Source: an uncultured Gammaproteobacteria bacterium
GTDB lineage: Bacteria > Pseudomonadota > Gammaproteobacteria > DRLM01
NCBI GenBank assembly: GCA_947259075.1
Contig: CAMYKQ010000027.1
Coordinates: 1 to 55,935 of the forward strand
Length of the DNA stretch: 55,935 nt
Direction of reading: 5' to 3'
The translations under genes were made by a program, and so were the position numbers. The notes beneath the pieces were generated by a model. That model worked only from the letters and a program-made list of their open reading frames with translations, had not been told where the DNA came from and made no database searches. Shown in pieces: positions 7,766-18,179 of this stretch. How positions within the stretch are numbered: the first letter of the stretch is position 1; each line of letters begins with the position of its first letter.

Positions 7766-9355
7766 ATGGAAGCCGTCTGGATTTCTTTTGCGTTTATCTT
7801 GGGATTCTTTGTCAGACACCTCGGTCTGCCGCCTTTGATCGGGTATTTGGCGGCGGGGTTTATTTTAAGCCGTTTTGGTTTGGAAGGCGGGGAGATGTTG
7901 GCGCACATCGCCCATGCCGGTGTGTTGTTATTGCTATTCAGCGTGGGACTCAAGCTGCGCTTCAAGAGTTTGATCCGCCCGGAGGTGCTCGCCGGTTCAC
8001 TGCTGCATATGAGTATCACCGGGCTCTTGCTGGGGCTGGCCTTGCAGTGGGCCTTGGGTTTGCAGTTCGGCATAGCGTTTTTCATGGCCATCGCCTTGGC
8101 CTTTTCCAGCACTGTGGTGGCGGCCAAGGTGCTCGAAGGCAAAAAGGAATTGCGCGCCTTTCACGGCCGCGCCGCCATCGGTATTTTGGTGATGCAAGAT
8201 TTAGTGGCGGTCGCGATTCTCGGCGTGGCGGGCGGCGATGGACCCACGCCGTGGGCCTTGGGCCTGCTGGCCTTGCCGCTGTTGCGTCCCTTCCTGCAAC
8301 GGCTATTGGAATGGAGCGGTCACGACGAGCTCTTGATCCTCTATGGCTTGCTATTGTCGCTGGTGATCGCCGGCGCCGGTTTTCAGTGGGTGGGTTTGAG
8401 TTCGGAATTGGGCGCCTTGGTGATGGGCGCGATGTTGGCGAGTCACCGCCGCTCCTCCGAACTGTCCGATGCCTTGTGGGGCTTGAAAGAGGTTTTGCTC
8501 GTTGGGTTTTTTCTGCAGATCGGCATGGCGGGTCTGCCCACCTGGGATGGTTTGTGGGTGGCGGTGTTGCTGGTGTTGTTGCTGCCGTTGAAGGCGCTGT
8601 TGTTTTTTTTCATTCTGGTGCTGTTCCGTTTGCGTGCGCGCAGCTCTTTTCTCGCCGCGCTGAGTTTGGCGACGTACAGTGAGTTCGGCCTGATCGTGAT
8701 GAGTCTGGCGGTGACGCGCGGCTGGTTCGAGCCCGACTGGCTGGTGATTCTGGCGGTGGCGGTGGCGCTGTCCTTTGTCGTCGCCGCGCCTTTGAATCGT
8801 CGCGCCCATGACCTCTATCGCCGGCTCGAAAAGTATTTTCTGCGCTTGGAGTCCAGCAAAAGACATCCCGACGACACGCCGGTGCATGTGGGTTCGTCTA
8901 GTATCGTGATAATGGGGATGGGGCGCGTCGGCACTGGCGCCTATGATTTTCTCACCAAGCGCAAACAGCGCGTGATCGGTCTCGATTCCGATCCGGGCAA
9001 GGTCGAAGGTCATGTCAAACTGGGGCGGCGGGTGTTGTACGCCGACGCCGAAGACCCGGGTTTGTGGCAGGACATCGATCTTGGCAACGTGCGCGCGGTG
9101 TTGCTGGCCATGCCGGATTGCGAGGCGAATACCATCGCCGCCCGGCAATTGCGCCGCGCCGGATACGCCGGTTTCGTCAGCGCCACCGCCATCTATCCCG
9201 AGGAAGTGCGTTTGATTTCCGCCGCGGGCGCCGATGAGGTGTATTACTACTACGATGAGGTCGGCGTGGGTTTCGCGGAGCATGTGTGGGAACGTGTGTT
9301 TCCCCCGCAAGAGACCAGCATCAAACCCGCGGCAAAAGAGATGCCCCCGATTTGA
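7766..9355 (+). CDS. CPA2-family monovalent cation:proton antiporter with TrkA-N domain
   Basis: The 529-residue inner-membrane protein has about twelve hydrophobic segments over the first 350 residues. They include the CPA2 signatures GLPPLIGYLAAGFIL near the start and FSSTVVAAKVLEGKKE. A Rossmann TrkA-N (RCK) domain begins near residue 376 (SIVIMGMGRVGTGAYDFL) with a downstream acidic LDSDPGK. Such proteins exchange K+ or Na+ for protons and are gated by nucleotides or glutathione adducts; YbaL/KefB-like members fit best. The short C-terminus lacks a TrkA-C domain. It appears monocistronic behind an extended -10 promoter. The transported ion cannot be read from sequence. Confidence 0.88.
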   Translation: MEAVWISFAFILGFFVRHLGLPPLIGYLAAGFILSRFGLEGGEMLAHIAHAGVLLLLFSVGLKLRFKSLIRPEVLAGSLLHMSITGLLLGLALQWALGLQFGIAFFMAIALAFSSTVVAAKVLEGKKELRAFHGRAAIGILVMQDLVAVAILGVAGGDGPTPWALGLLALPLLRPFLQRLLEWSGHDELLILYGLLLSLVIAGAGFQWVGLSSELGALVMGAMLASHRRSSELSDALWGLKEVLLVGFFLQIGMAGLPTWDGLWVAVLLVLLLPLKALLFFFILVLFRLRARSSFLAALSLATYSEFGLIVMSLAVTRGWFEPDWLVILAVAVALSFVVAAPLNRRAHDLYRRLEKYFLRLESSKRHPDDTPVHVGSSSIVIMGMGRVGTGAYDFLTKRKQRVIGLDSDPGKVEGHVKLGRRVLYADAEDPGLWQDIDLGNVRAVLLAMPDCEANTIAARQLRRAGYAGFVSATAIYPEEVRLISAAGADEVYYYYDEVGVGFAEHVWERVFPPQETSIKPAAKEMPPI

Positions 9356-9479
9356 TGGAATAAGAATTCCGGGGTATCCGCCAGCGCGGTAGCGAGGCCG
9401 CTAAAAACCCGTTGCGGAGCGATCACCGCGCGGGTGACTTGAGGGCCGCGGCGTTTGCGCGCACGCCGCGGATCGCGGG

Positions 9480-10325
9480 TCAGCGCCGCCGGCCGGGCGC
9501 TCGCTGTGCCGTCTTGGCACGCGGCTGCGCGCCTTGCTGTCTGAAATATTCTCCCGCGAACACGGCAAAGGCCACTGAAACATTCAAGCTTTCTACCTGG
9601 CCACTGCCGGGTATGGTGAGCAGGGCATCGCTGGTCTTGGCCAAGGCGGGGGCGATGCCGTCGACCTCGCTGCCGAGGATGAGAATGCCGCGCGCGCCGA
9701 AGGTGTGGGCATAGACGGATTTACCTTGGCGTACGTGGGTGCCGAGGAGTTGGTAACCCAGGTCTTGCAGTTGCCGCAGTTGCCGTGCCGTGTGTGATAG
9801 CCGTATCAGCATCACGCTTTCCGCGCCGCCCTCGGCCACGCGGCAGGCGGAGGGTGAGAGCTTGGGCAGGCGGTCCGCCGCGCCCAGGACATAGCGAATG
9901 CCGAAGTGGGCGCAGCTGCGCAGCAGGGCGCCGAGGTTGTGCGGATTTTCCACCCCGTCGAGATACAGCAGCAGTTGCGGATCGGTCTCGTCGCGCAACA
10001 GCGGCAGCCATTCGTTGAAGCTTAAACCGAGGTGCTCACGCGCCAGAATGCAGATGCCTTGATGGTGGACCGATTCCGTCAACCTTTCCAAGTCATCCGC
10101 GTTGACGAGGTGGTAGGCCTTGCGTTGCGCCGCCGCCCATTTCAGCAGAGGTGAGAATTGCGGCACGCGTTCCTCTTCGAGATAGACGCGGATGATGTCG
10201 TGAGGACGGTGTTGCCACAGCGCAAGACAGGCGGCGGTGCCGTAATATTTTAATTCCTTGCGGAGATCCGAACGCGTGGCGGCGGGTTTCGGCCGAGCTT
10301 GGCGGCGGTGTTTTTTTTCGTTCAT
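9480..10325 (-). CDS. SpoU/TrmH family RNA 2'-O-methyltransferase (YfiF/RlmB-like)
   Basis: The 281-residue protein has a basic N-terminus (MNEKKHRRQARPKP). A substrate-binding domain follows (YYGTAACLALWQHRPHDIIRVYLEE). The SpoU catalytic fold carries its three motifs: LDGVENPHNLGALLRSCAHFG (motif 1), ILILGSEVDGI (motif 2) and IPGSGQVESLNVSVAFAVFAGEYFRQ (motif 3). The deep trefoil knot binds S-adenosylmethionine and the Asn/Arg of motif 1 act on ribose 2'-OH. The extra N-terminal domain is like RlmB or YfiF. The RNA target is not determined. The gene is convergent with the antiporter and divergent from the coiled-coil gene at 10472. Confidence 0.9.
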   Translation of the reverse strand: MNEKKHRRQARPKPAATRSDLRKELKYYGTAACLALWQHRPHDIIRVYLEEERVPQFSPLLKWAAAQRKAYHLVNADDLERLTESVHHQGICILAREHLGLSFNEWLPLLRDETDPQLLLYLDGVENPHNLGALLRSCAHFGIRYVLGAADRLPKLSPSACRVAEGGAESVMLIRLSHTARQLRQLQDLGYQLLGTHVRQGKSVYAHTFGARGILILGSEVDGIAPALAKTSDALLTIPGSGQVESLNVSVAFAVFAGEYFRQQGAQPRAKTAQRAPGRRR

Positions 10326-10471
10326 GGTGTTCTGCTAGTCTATTGGGCGCGAAAGAATTTAAACTCCATACAAGATATCACAGCAGGTAAGGAGGTGGCG
10401 CGGCCATTTGTCGATGTTATGCTTAGACGGCAAACGTCCTCATAGGGGGCGCTTCACACCGGAGGTGGGTC

Positions 10472-10741
10472 ATGAGTAAACACAAAGGTCTTTACGATAT
10501 CGATGCAATGGTGGAAGGGCTGCGTCAGCAACGGGATATGTTGATGGTGCAAATGAGCCTGGCAAAGGCGGAAGTGCGTGACGAGTGGGATGAGTTGGAA
10601 AAAAAATGGTCTCACTTTCGCGCCAAGGCCGGATCGGTGCAGCATGAGGTTGGCGAGGCATCTAAAGACGTGCTGTCGGCGGCGAAACTCATGGGCGAGG
10701 AAATTCAGCGTGGCTATGAGCGTATTCGCAAGCGCTTGTGA
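10472..10741 (+). CDS. Small coiled-coil protein
   Basis: The 89-residue, strongly charged protein begins MSKHKGLYDIDAMVEGLRQQ and is predicted to be almost entirely helical, with heptad-like spacing through VEGLRQQRDMLMVQMSLAKAEVRDEWDELEKKW. A second helix carries ASKDVLSAAKLMGEEIQRGYERIRKRL. No signal peptide or membrane segment is present. A strong ribosome site ggaggtgg (10460-10467) precedes ATG 10472. The pattern recalls small stress or apolipoprotein-like helical proteins, but no family was recognised. It is convergent with the chemoreceptor gene. Confidence 0.75.
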   Translation: MSKHKGLYDIDAMVEGLRQQRDMLMVQMSLAKAEVRDEWDELEKKWSHFRAKAGSVQHEVGEASKDVLSAAKLMGEEIQRGYERIRKRL

Positions 10742-10831
10742 AGAGAAGCATCCGGGTTGTGTGTCTAGTAGTTACCAGGCTGCCGTGAGCTAAGGTAGAA
10801 CTCGATTTTGTGCAGGGAGGATCTTCTAGCC

Positions 10832-12064
10832 TTATTTAAAATGTTTACTTGAATTGCTCATGGTGTTTTGAGCGGACACCGTTTTGAACGGATTCACGAG
10901 CTTGTTCAAGTCATGCGCATTTTTAATCACGGAATTACTGGAAAGCATGGCCTTTTCGACTTGCGCGGAGGTCTGTTCAGCTTGGTTGTAAAGTTCAGTG
11001 ATATCTATCCCCAAGGCTTGGATGACTTTACTTTGCTGGCTGGCGATAGTCGAGAGCTGATGACTATCCTCCGTGATTGAACGGATGAGTTCCTTGGAAC
11101 CTTGGAGGCAAGACCGTGCTTTTGCCGTGCTGGCAATGGCTGTTTTGGCCTGAATACGCCACGTCTCCATGGTTTTTACCGCGACTAGCGCCGCCATTTG
11201 CTGCCGTTCGATGACGAGCCTTGTTTCTTTTGTAGATTCTTTAGTGCGATTCGCCAGGGTGCGTACTTCTTCGGCTACTACGGCAAAGCCTCGGCCATAC
11301 TCGCCGGCGCGGGCGGCTTCAATGCTGGCGTTCAATGCCAGTAAATTGGTTTGTTCAGCTATCGTGCTAATGATGGCCAAGACGCCGCCTATGGCATCGC
11401 TATCGTCTAGTAATTTCTTCATCGCCATGGTGGATTGTTCGGCCTCCTTAACTAAATTAGCTATCGTGTCTATGCTTTCGCTCAGGGTGTTATTGCCCTC
11501 ATTGACTGCCAGATGGGCGTTGGTTGCCATCGTGGCACTCTGCTTGGTATGACGGGCGACGTCTTGGGCGGAGATGCTTAGTTCCTCCATGGCCGCCTGT
11601 ATCATTTCAATCGCGCTTTTTTGCTTCGCGCTGTTCTCGGAATTAACGCCTGACAGCTTAGATAATTCGGTCATGGAGTTCATTTGAACTTCGGACATAT
11701 CCTTGATTTGGTGAATGACCGCATTGAGGTTGTCGGCCATGCGGTCACAGCTGCTTGAGAGTGTGCCTATCATGTCTTGACTGTCGAACTTTGCCCGCGT
11801 CGAGATATCGTGGTGACTGATGGCCTCGGCCACGTTGGCGATGCGGGTCAGGGGCTTCAATAAAATTATGCGCAGCATTGCATAGTTGCTAATCCCGACG
11901 ATGGCACCGGCGATGAGGCAGCCCACGATAAACCAAATTTGTAAGCCCGGTTTCCATTCGACGAAAAACTGGGCATATACCGGAAATAGAATGCCCATCG
12001 CCAAACCAAACGCGAGATATGCGATCAGCAGTTTGCGTAAAAGGCTTGGTTTGCGTTCATTCAT
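10832..12064 (-). CDS. Methyl-accepting chemotaxis protein lacking a periplasmic sensor domain
   Basis: The 410-residue protein has two closely spaced membrane segments (about residues 10-30 and 40-62) with only about ten residues between them. A HAMP segment follows ([35 protein letters not shown]) and then a signalling coiled coil. The hairpin tip [36 protein letters not shown] is the conserved CheA/CheW contact. With no sizeable extracytoplasmic domain, it probably senses membrane state, energy status or a partner protein. Its start lies 30 nt after the stop of the FadL-like gene on the same strand, so the two are probably one operon and the porin's substrate may be the stimulus (inference). 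No C-terminal CheR-docking pentapeptide is seen. Confidence 0.92.
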   Translation of the reverse strand: MNERKPSLLRKLLIAYLAFGLAMGILFPVYAQFFVEWKPGLQIWFIVGCLIAGAIVGISNYAMLRIILLKPLTRIANVAEAISHHDISTRAKFDSQDMIGTLSSSCDRMADNLNAVIHQIKDMSEVQMNSMTELSKLSGVNSENSAKQKSAIEMIQAAMEELSISAQDVARHTKQSATMATNAHLAVNEGNNTLSESIDTIANLVKEAEQSTMAMKKLLDDSDAIGGVLAIISTIAEQTNLLALNASIEAARAGEYGRGFAVVAEEVRTLANRTKESTKETRLVIERQQMAALVAVKTMETWRIQAKTAIASTAKARSCLQGSKELIRSITEDSHQLSTIASQQSKVIQALGIDITELYNQAEQTSAQVEKAMLSSNSVIKNAHDLNKLVNPFKTVSAQNTMSNSSKHFK

Positions 12065-12094
12065 CGTGCCGATTCCCTATCGCGCTCACCTGGA

Positions 12095-13549
12095 CTACCA
12101 GCGATGGACATACATGAGCTGCCAGTTGGTTTGAGCGTGTTCACTGCGTATCCCGCCGCTGGCATCCACCTTCACGGGCAGGGCGTGGCTGATGGATAAA
12201 TCAATATTACTAACTTGATTCAGCGCATAGCCAAACCCCGCGCTTACATGCTCTTTCGTTATCGCGGGGAAGAGGGCGTTGAGATAGGTGTCGGGGACTG
12301 GATTGTTGGCGATATTCACGCCGGCGCGCAGGGTGAGGGCGGCCGATGCTTGGTAGGCGCCGCCTAGGGCGTAGACGGTTTGGTCGCGCCACTTTTGGAA
12401 TAAACTGGCCTCAAGGCGCGTATTCGCGAAGCCGCCGTTTTGGGGTGAATCGCTGCTCGTGAATTCCATATCAAAGCGCTGCATGACATCGGACCATTGT
12501 ATGCGCTTGATGTCCGCGGTCACCAACCAGCGGGAGTTCGGCCGCAACGCCGCACCGACGCCGAATAGGGCGGGCCATTGGAAATTATTAATCTTGATCG
12601 TGCCGTTTAGAGGTAAGGTGGCATCTACATAATTGTTGCTGGGAGCGCCGCCGGCGGCGATGCCACTGTCGATGTTGACGCTCATGCTGAGCTGCGCATT
12701 GTCGCTTTCCAAGTCGGCTAGCCGGGTCTTGGCGTGATAACTGGCGCCAATGCTGAAGTTTGGCGAGACCTCATAAACCAGACCGAGTTTCGCGCCCCAG
12801 CCAAAGCCTTGGGCCTCGCCGGTATAGTCACTGTAATTGGAGAAATCGAAATAGGCATGATGCAATTGGCTGATGCCACTGCCGCCGAAGGGTTGATAAA
12901 GTCCGCCGAAGGCGGTGACCAAAGAGCCGGAGGCCGTGCCTTGTTGCTGGCTCATGGGATTGGCGAGATCCTGAAATTGGCTTTCACTCATCGCCATTTT
13001 CAAGTCGATGCCGGCCCAGACAAAATCGAGTGTGCCGCCGATATGCAATTGCGAACTCACATCATAGGTCAGGGGCAGCATGGCGCGGCCAACGCTCACT
13101 TCAGAACGATTGACCAGCGCCGGTGAAGGAGTAAGTTGTCCGGGGTTGGACATAAAGGAGCCGGAGGCATATTCGGTGCCCATGCCGCCTTGGGCGAAGA
13201 CGCCGAGGCCGTAGCCATGTTTGCCTCGCTGGTGCATCCACCCCGCGGCCGGCATGTAAAACGAGTCTGCTTGTGAGTTGGCGGTGAGTCCGGCGGTGGG
13301 AAAACTGGCGCTGACATTAGGACCTAAATGCCCCAAAGCCAAATCAAGGCGATGGCCCGCGCTGCCCAGCGCGAGTGTCGCGGGATTGCCCATCATGGCG
13401 GCCGTGCCATTGTCGTAGGCCATGGCCGTGCCGCCCATGGCGCTGGAAACGGGTCCGTATCCCTCCAAATTCATGCCATTGGTCGCCCATAGGCTGTATG
13501 GTAGAACCGCTAAGCCCAGTGTCAGTATGATGTTTCGCAAGGATGGCAT
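12095..13549 (-). CDS. FadL/OmpP1/TodX-type outer-membrane channel for hydrophobic compounds
   Basis: The 484-residue protein has a signal peptide (MPSLRNIILTLGLAVLPYSLWA). The mature start is the FadL-family N-terminal plug: TNGMNLEGYGPVSSAMGGTAMAYDNGTAAMMGNPA. The rest is a 14-strand barrel pattern with FSIGASYHAKTRL and a C-terminal strand ending VHRW with a terminal aromatic residue. Members move long-chain fatty acids, alkanes or aromatics across the outer membrane by lateral diffusion. The linked chemoreceptor suggests the substrate is also an attractant. The gene is divergent from the ABC operon across 207 bp. The exact substrate cannot be told. Confidence 0.9.
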   Translation of the reverse strand: MPSLRNIILTLGLAVLPYSLWATNGMNLEGYGPVSSAMGGTAMAYDNGTAAMMGNPATLALGSAGHRLDLALGHLGPNVSASFPTAGLTANSQADSFYMPAAGWMHQRGKHGYGLGVFAQGGMGTEYASGSFMSNPGQLTPSPALVNRSEVSVGRAMLPLTYDVSSQLHIGGTLDFVWAGIDLKMAMSESQFQDLANPMSQQQGTASGSLVTAFGGLYQPFGGSGISQLHHAYFDFSNYSDYTGEAQGFGWGAKLGLVYEVSPNFSIGASYHAKTRLADLESDNAQLSMSVNIDSGIAAGGAPSNNYVDATLPLNGTIKINNFQWPALFGVGAALRPNSRWLVTADIKRIQWSDVMQRFDMEFTSSDSPQNGGFANTRLEASLFQKWRDQTVYALGGAYQASAALTLRAGVNIANNPVPDTYLNALFPAITKEHVSAGFGYALNQVSNIDLSISHALPVKVDASGGIRSEHAQTNWQLMYVHRW

Positions 13550-13756
13550 CGCGCCACCTCGTCGTTAGTGCCACGAATGAGGTTAGCGGATGCCACCGTG
13601 ACTTATTTAATCTGGATAATGCGGGTGAATTGCAGGTAAATTGGCGGAGGGGTGGCCTGATAAGATCCCCGGCAGGCTTGCTTCGTGCGGGATCCACCTT
13701 ATTGGCGTTTCGTAGGGGGCATGCGGGCAAGTGAGGCTCGATAACAAGGATGCAGC

Positions 13757-14509
13757 GTGCAAACGAGCAATGACACCGCCTCAGGGTATGTATCGCCACG
13801 CGCGCGCGCGACGGTGTTTCACGCCGAGGGTGTCAACAAGGTCTATGCCATGGGCGAGGTAGAGGTGCATGCCTTGCGCGGCGTGGACCTGGACCTCTAT
13901 CAAGGTGAATTCGTGGTCTTGCTGGGACCATCCGGCAGCGGTAAATCGACCCTGTTGAATATACTCGGCGGGCTGGACGTGCCCAGCAGCGGCACGGTGC
14001 GTTACGGCGAGCAGGATTTGAGTGTGTACGATGACGGCGCTTTGACTCGTTACCGCCGTGACCATGTCGGTTTCGTCTTTCAATTTTATAACCTCATTCC
14101 CAGTCTCACCGCGCGCGAGAACGTGGCCTTGGTCACCGAGATCGCCATCGACCCCATGACGCCGGAAGAGGCCTTGAGCTTGGTTGGTTTGGGGGATCGC
14201 CTCGATCATTTTCCCGCCCAGCTTTCAGGGGGTGAGCAACAGCGGGTGGCCATCGCCCGCGCCATCGCCAAGCGGCCCAAGGTATTGTTGTGTGATGAGC
14301 CCACCGGCGCCTTGGATGTGCGGACCGGCATCGTGGTGCTGGAGGCCATCGACAAAGTCAACCGCGAACTGGGCACGACCACGGTGGTGATTACGCACAA
14401 CGCGGATATCGCTGAGATCGCCGATCGCGTTATTCGTCTCAGTGACGGCACCATCGCCGCGGTGGAGTGCAACGCGCATAAAAAATCGCCTAAGGAGCTG
14501 GTGTGGTGA
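13757..14509 (+). CDS. ABC exporter ATPase, MacB/LolD class
   Basis: The 250-residue cytoplasmic ATPase has Walker [10 protein letters not shown] (residues 57-65), signature [14 protein letters not shown] starting near 156 and Walker [13 protein letters not shown] near 176. The H-loop is in [17 protein letters not shown]. The class of sequence is that of MacB and LolD ATPases, which pair with FtsX-type permeases. GTG 13757 was chosen because aagga lies seven bases upstream and nearby ATGs are out of frame. The permease starts 12 nt after its stop and the adaptor follows, so ATPase, permease and HlyD-like protein form one export or lipid/lipoprotein-handling operon. Confidence 0.92.
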   Translation: MQTSNDTASGYVSPRARATVFHAEGVNKVYAMGEVEVHALRGVDLDLYQGEFVVLLGPSGSGKSTLLNILGGLDVPSSGTVRYGEQDLSVYDDGALTRYRRDHVGFVFQFYNLIPSLTARENVALVTEIAIDPMTPEEALSLVGLGDRLDHFPAQLSGGEQQRVAIARAIAKRPKVLLCDEPTGALDVRTGIVVLEAIDKVNRELGTTTVVITHNADIAEIADRVIRLSDGTIAAVECNAHKKSPKELVW

Positions 14510-14521
14510 GGGGAGGCGGCG

Positions 14522-16885
14522 ATGCGCGCCCTGCATAGAAAAATGCTGCGCGACCTCTGGCAGCTGCGCGGTCAGGCCTTGGCCATCGCCTTGGTGATTG
14601 CCAGCGGCGTGGCCACGTATGTGATGTTTCTCGTCACCCTGGATTCCTTGCAGCTCACCCGTGACACGTTCTATCGTGATTATCGCTTCCCGCAAGTCTT
14701 CAGCAGTCTGACGCGGGCGCCCGAATCTTTGCGGGCGCGCATCGCGGCGTTGCCCGGCGTGGATAAAGTCGACACCCGCGTGGTGGCGCCGGTCACCATC
14801 GACGTCGCGGGTTTTAATGAACCGGTGACGGGGGTGATCACCTCCGTGCCCGATCACGGCGAGCCGTGGTTGAATAAATTGTACTTGCGTACTGGGCGCG
14901 GCGTGGACGGCGCGCGTGATGACGAGGTGGTGGTGAGTGAGGCCTTCGCCAGCGCCCACGGTTTTGTATTGGGTGACAGCTTGCACGTCACCATCAAGGG
15001 ACACCGCAAACGGCTTGTCATTGTCGGCACCGCGGTGTCGCCGGAATATATAAATCAACTGCGGCCCGGCGGTGTCTTTCCCGATTTCAAACGCTATGGG
15101 GTGATGTGGATGGCGCGCACGCCGCTGGCCGCGGCGTATGACATGGACGGTGCCTTCAATAATGTGGTGCTGGGCTTGCGCAATGGCGGTGATGCGCTGA
15201 CCGTGATCGATCACCTCGATCAATTGCTGCTGCCCTACGGCGGCGTGGGCGCCTATCCCCGCGAGGACCAGATATCCCACCGCTTCTTGCATGAAGAATT
15301 CCGCCAGCTGGAAAATATGTCGGGTATGTTCCCGGCGATCTTTCTCGCGGTGGCGGCCTTTCTGCTCAACGTGGTGGTGACTCGTCTGGTGGCGACGCAA
15401 CGCGAACAGGTGGCGGCCTTGAAGGCCTTCGGTTACGGCAATGGTGCCATCACCTTGCATTACGTCGGGCTGGTGATGTTGATCGTGCTGCTGGGCGCGG
15501 CCCTGGGCGTGGCCTTGGGGGTGTGGATGGGGGAACAGCTCAGCGGGATCTATTCGCATTTTTTCCGCTTGCCCTATCTCATTTTTCAGGTCCACCCGGC
15601 GGTGGTGGCGCAGGCGGTGTTCATCAGCGCCGTGTCCGCCCTGCTGGGCATCGTCTTCGCGGTGCGCCGCGCCGCGCGGCTCAAACCCGCGGAGGCCATG
15701 CGTCCGGAGGCGCCGGCCTTGTACCGCCAGTCCTGGCTGGAGCGCCTGGGTTTGCGGCGCTGGTTATCGCAGCCGGCACGGATGATTTTGCGTCATCTCT
15801 CGCGCCGGCCGCTTAAATCTTTACTGTCGGTGCTGGGCATCGCCTTCGCCGCCGCCATCATGATGACCGGCCGGTTTCAGGGCGACACCGTGGGCTTTAT
15901 GTTGCATGTGCAGTATCAGCTCTCGCAGCGTGACGATTTGTCGGTGAACTTCGTGGAGCCAACGTCATATCGTGCTTTATATAATTTGCGCGCGCTGCAC
16001 GGCGTGGAGGCCGTGGAGGTGTTTCGCAGCGTGCCGGTGCGTTTGCGCGCCGGCCATCGCAGCTACCGCACCGGCATTCAAGGTTTGGAGTCCGGCGGTG
16101 AGATCAAGCGCGTGCTGGATACGGCTTTACGCCCGGTGAATCTGCCCGCCGAGGGCTTGGTGTTGAGCGGTTATCTCGGTGAACTCTTGCGGGTCAAGCC
16201 GGGGGATATGCTGACGGTGGAGGTGCTTGAGGGTGCGCGTCCGGTGCGATTAGTGCCAGTGGTGGCCATGGTGGAACAGTTCATTGGCGTGTCGGCCTAT
16301 ATGGACCTCGCGGCACTCAATCGGCTGATGCGCGAGGCGCCGACGATATCCGGTGCTTATATGCTGGTGGATGAGCCTTTCCGCGTTGAGGTGTATCAGC
16401 GTTTGAAGGCGATGCCGCGTATCATGGGCACGGTGGTGCGCGAACAAGAGATAAAAAATTTTCACAAAACCATGAACGAGACGATGTTGTTTTTCACCTG
16501 GGTGGCGACGCTGTTCGCCGGGGTGATCGCGTTTGGCGTGGTGTACAACTCGGCGCGCATCACCTTGACGGAGCGCGCCCGCGAGCTGGCGAGTTTGCGC
16601 GTGCTGGGCCTGACCCGCGGCGAGATTTCCTACATCCTGCTCGGCGAGTTGGCCTTGTTGACTTTGGCGGCTATTCCCCTGGGTTTATGGCTGGGACGCG
16701 GTTTGTGCGCTTACATCGCGCGCACCGCGCAAACGGATTTATACCGCGTGCCCTTGATTCTGGAGCCGGCGACCTATGCCTTCGCCGCGGTGGTGGTGTT
16801 GCTGTCGGCGCTGGTCTCGGGTTTGCTGGTGCGGCGCAGATTGGACGAGTTGGATTTAATCGCGGTCCTTAAAACGAAGGAATGA
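14522..16885 (+). CDS. FtsX-type ABC permease, two-domain
   Basis: The 787-residue inner-membrane protein has an N-terminal membrane helix ([22 protein letters not shown]), a MacB-like periplasmic domain and a first FtsX three-helix unit near residues 275-400 ([41 protein letters not shown]). A second copy of the layout follows: helix near 433, periplasmic domain, and FtsX unit near 655-775 ([37 protein letters not shown]). This eight-to-ten-helix duplication is like the large DUF214/YbbP-type permeases. Mechanotransmission by such permeases drives periplasmic work rather than ordinary transport. Its stop overlaps the adaptor gene by ATGA. Confidence 0.9.
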   Translation: MRALHRKMLRDLWQLRGQALAIALVIASGVATYVMFLVTLDSLQLTRDTFYRDYRFPQVFSSLTRAPESLRARIAALPGVDKVDTRVVAPVTIDVAGFNEPVTGVITSVPDHGEPWLNKLYLRTGRGVDGARDDEVVVSEAFASAHGFVLGDSLHVTIKGHRKRLVIVGTAVSPEYINQLRPGGVFPDFKRYGVMWMARTPLAAAYDMDGAFNNVVLGLRNGGDALTVIDHLDQLLLPYGGVGAYPREDQISHRFLHEEFRQLENMSGMFPAIFLAVAAFLLNVVVTRLVATQREQVAALKAFGYGNGAITLHYVGLVMLIVLLGAALGVALGVWMGEQLSGIYSHFFRLPYLIFQVHPAVVAQAVFISAVSALLGIVFAVRRAARLKPAEAMRPEAPALYRQSWLERLGLRRWLSQPARMILRHLSRRPLKSLLSVLGIAFAAAIMMTGRFQGDTVGFMLHVQYQLSQRDDLSVNFVEPTSYRALYNLRALHGVEAVEVFRSVPVRLRAGHRSYRTGIQGLESGGEIKRVLDTALRPVNLPAEGLVLSGYLGELLRVKPGDMLTVEVLEGARPVRLVPVVAMVEQFIGVSAYMDLAALNRLMREAPTISGAYMLVDEPFRVEVYQRLKAMPRIMGTVVREQEIKNFHKTMNETMLFFTWVATLFAGVIAFGVVYNSARITLTERARELASLRVLGLTRGEISYILLGELALLTLAAIPLGLWLGRGLCAYIARTAQTDLYRVPLILEPATYAFAAVVVLLSALVSGLLVRRRLDELDLIAVLKTKE

Positions 16886-18084
16886 CGGTGATGGTGTGGC
16901 GTAGACGGATTGTGGTGGCTTTATTGTTGATGCTGGTTGCGGCGGCGATTGCCTATGGTTTTTGGCCTAAGCCTTTGCAGGTGGAGGCGGTGGAGGTCAA
17001 GCGTGGTTCGATGCAAGTGACGGTTGAAGAAGAGGGTATGACTCGGGTCGTGGAGCGCTATGTGGTATCGGCACCGGTAGCCGGTTATTTGCGGCGTATT
17101 GATTTGAAGGCGGGCGATGCGGTGCGGGCCGGACAACGTTTGACTGAATTAGAACCGCCGCGGCCGCTGGCCTTGGATGCACGCACTCGCGCCGAGGCGC
17201 AGGCCCGGGTGGCGGCGGCGGAGGCGGCTCAGCGGGTGGCGAGTGAACGGGCCGTTGCCGCGGCGGAAGAGGCAGCGCGCGCGCAGGAAAGTTATCAGCG
17301 CATTGCGGATATGTGCAAAGTGCAGTGCGCGTCGCAGGAAGAGCAGGATCAAGCGCGGATGCGCGCGCGCGCCACGGCGGCCTTGCAGCGCGCTGCAGAG
17401 GCGGCGTTGGAGGTGGCGGCGCATGATCTCGAAGCAGCGCGCAGTGTGTTGCGTTATTCCGCCGCGCGCGGGGGGTTCGCTACCATGGAGCGCGTGCCGG
17501 TCACGGCGCCGACGGCGGGCCGGGTGTTGAAGCTGCTGCGCGAAAGTGAGGGCGTGGTGCAGGCGGGTGATCCGTTGCTGGAACTGGGTGATCCGCGTGT
17601 GTTGGAAGTGGCGGTGGAGTTGTTATCGGCAGACGCGGTGCGCATCGCGCCCGGCATGACGGTGGTGTTCAAACGCTGGGGCGGCGGTGAGGACTTGATG
17701 GGCAAGGTACGCAAGGTAGAGCCCGCGGGCTTCACTAAAGTGTCCGCATTGGGCGTGGAGGAGCAGCGGGTGTGGGTGATCTCCGATTTCATTTCCGATC
17801 CGGAAGTGTGGCGCGGTTTGGGCGATGGATATCGCGTCGAGGCCAGCTTCGTGTTGTGGCAAGAGGCGAATGTGTTACAGGTGCCGGCCAGCGCCCTGTT
17901 TCGAATGGGCGAGGCGTGGGCCGTGTTCGTGGTGACAGGCGGTAAGGCGAGTCTGCGTGAGCTGACGCTGGGGCAGCGCAATGGTTTGGCGGCGCAGGTG
18001 CTGTCGGGTTTGAGTGCGGGGGAATGGGTGATTACCCATCCGGATAATACCGTCACGGACGGCGTGGCCGTGAGGGTGCGTTGA
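16882..18084 (+). CDS. HlyD/RND-type periplasmic adaptor
   Basis: The 400-residue protein has one N-terminal membrane anchor (IVVALLLMLVAAAIAYGFWPK). A split biotinyl/lipoyl domain surrounds VSAPVAGYLRRIDLKAGDAVRAGQRL and VTAPTAGRVLKLLRESEGVV. An Ala-rich helical hairpin lies at about residues 95-185, followed by a beta-barrel and membrane-proximal domain. It links the inner-membrane FtsX-type permease to an outer-membrane exit or delivers substrate. No TolC-like gene is adjacent, so a shared outer-membrane channel would be needed. It overlaps the permease gene by 4 nt and ends the operon. Confidence 0.9.
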   Translation: MTVMVWRRRIVVALLLMLVAAAIAYGFWPKPLQVEAVEVKRGSMQVTVEEEGMTRVVERYVVSAPVAGYLRRIDLKAGDAVRAGQRLTELEPPRPLALDARTRAEAQARVAAAEAAQRVASERAVAAAEEAARAQESYQRIADMCKVQCASQEEQDQARMRARATAALQRAAEAALEVAAHDLEAARSVLRYSAARGGFATMERVPVTAPTAGRVLKLLRESEGVVQAGDPLLELGDPRVLEVAVELLSADAVRIAPGMTVVFKRWGGGEDLMGKVRKVEPAGFTKVSALGVEEQRVWVISDFISDPEVWRGLGDGYRVEASFVLWQEANVLQVPASALFRMGEAWAVFVVTGGKASLRELTLGQRNGLAAQVLSGLSAGEWVITHPDNTVTDGVAVRVR

Positions 18085-18102
18085 GTCCGCCCGCGGAGAA
18101 TT

Positions 18103-18142
18103 AAAAAATAAAAAACCCCCACACGGGATCGCCGTGTGGGGG
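18103..18142 (-). terminator. Rho-independent terminator for the minus-strand repeat-protein gene
   Basis: A perfect 10-bp stem cccccacacg (18116-18125) / cgtgtggggg (18133-18142) with a 7-nt loop is followed, on the minus strand, by a T-rich run opposite 18103-18115. This terminates the gene at 18180-18557. On the plus strand the hairpin lacks a T-run but may still help end the ABC operon. Confidence 0.9.
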
Positions 18143-18179
18143 AGCGTGCTGCGTTTTCTCCGGTATGAATCCGCGCCAA

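Noticed and set aside
8351-9310. A 319-residue minus-strand frame opposite the antiporter
   Set aside because: It overlaps the recognised antiporter completely and reads as low-complexity Gln/His/Arg sequence.
14225-15595. A 456-residue minus-strand open frame opposite the ABC operon
   Set aside because: It lies antisense to the clearly recognised ATPase and permease genes, is rich in His, Gln and Arg as expected for antisense of GC-rich coding DNA, and has no ribosome site.
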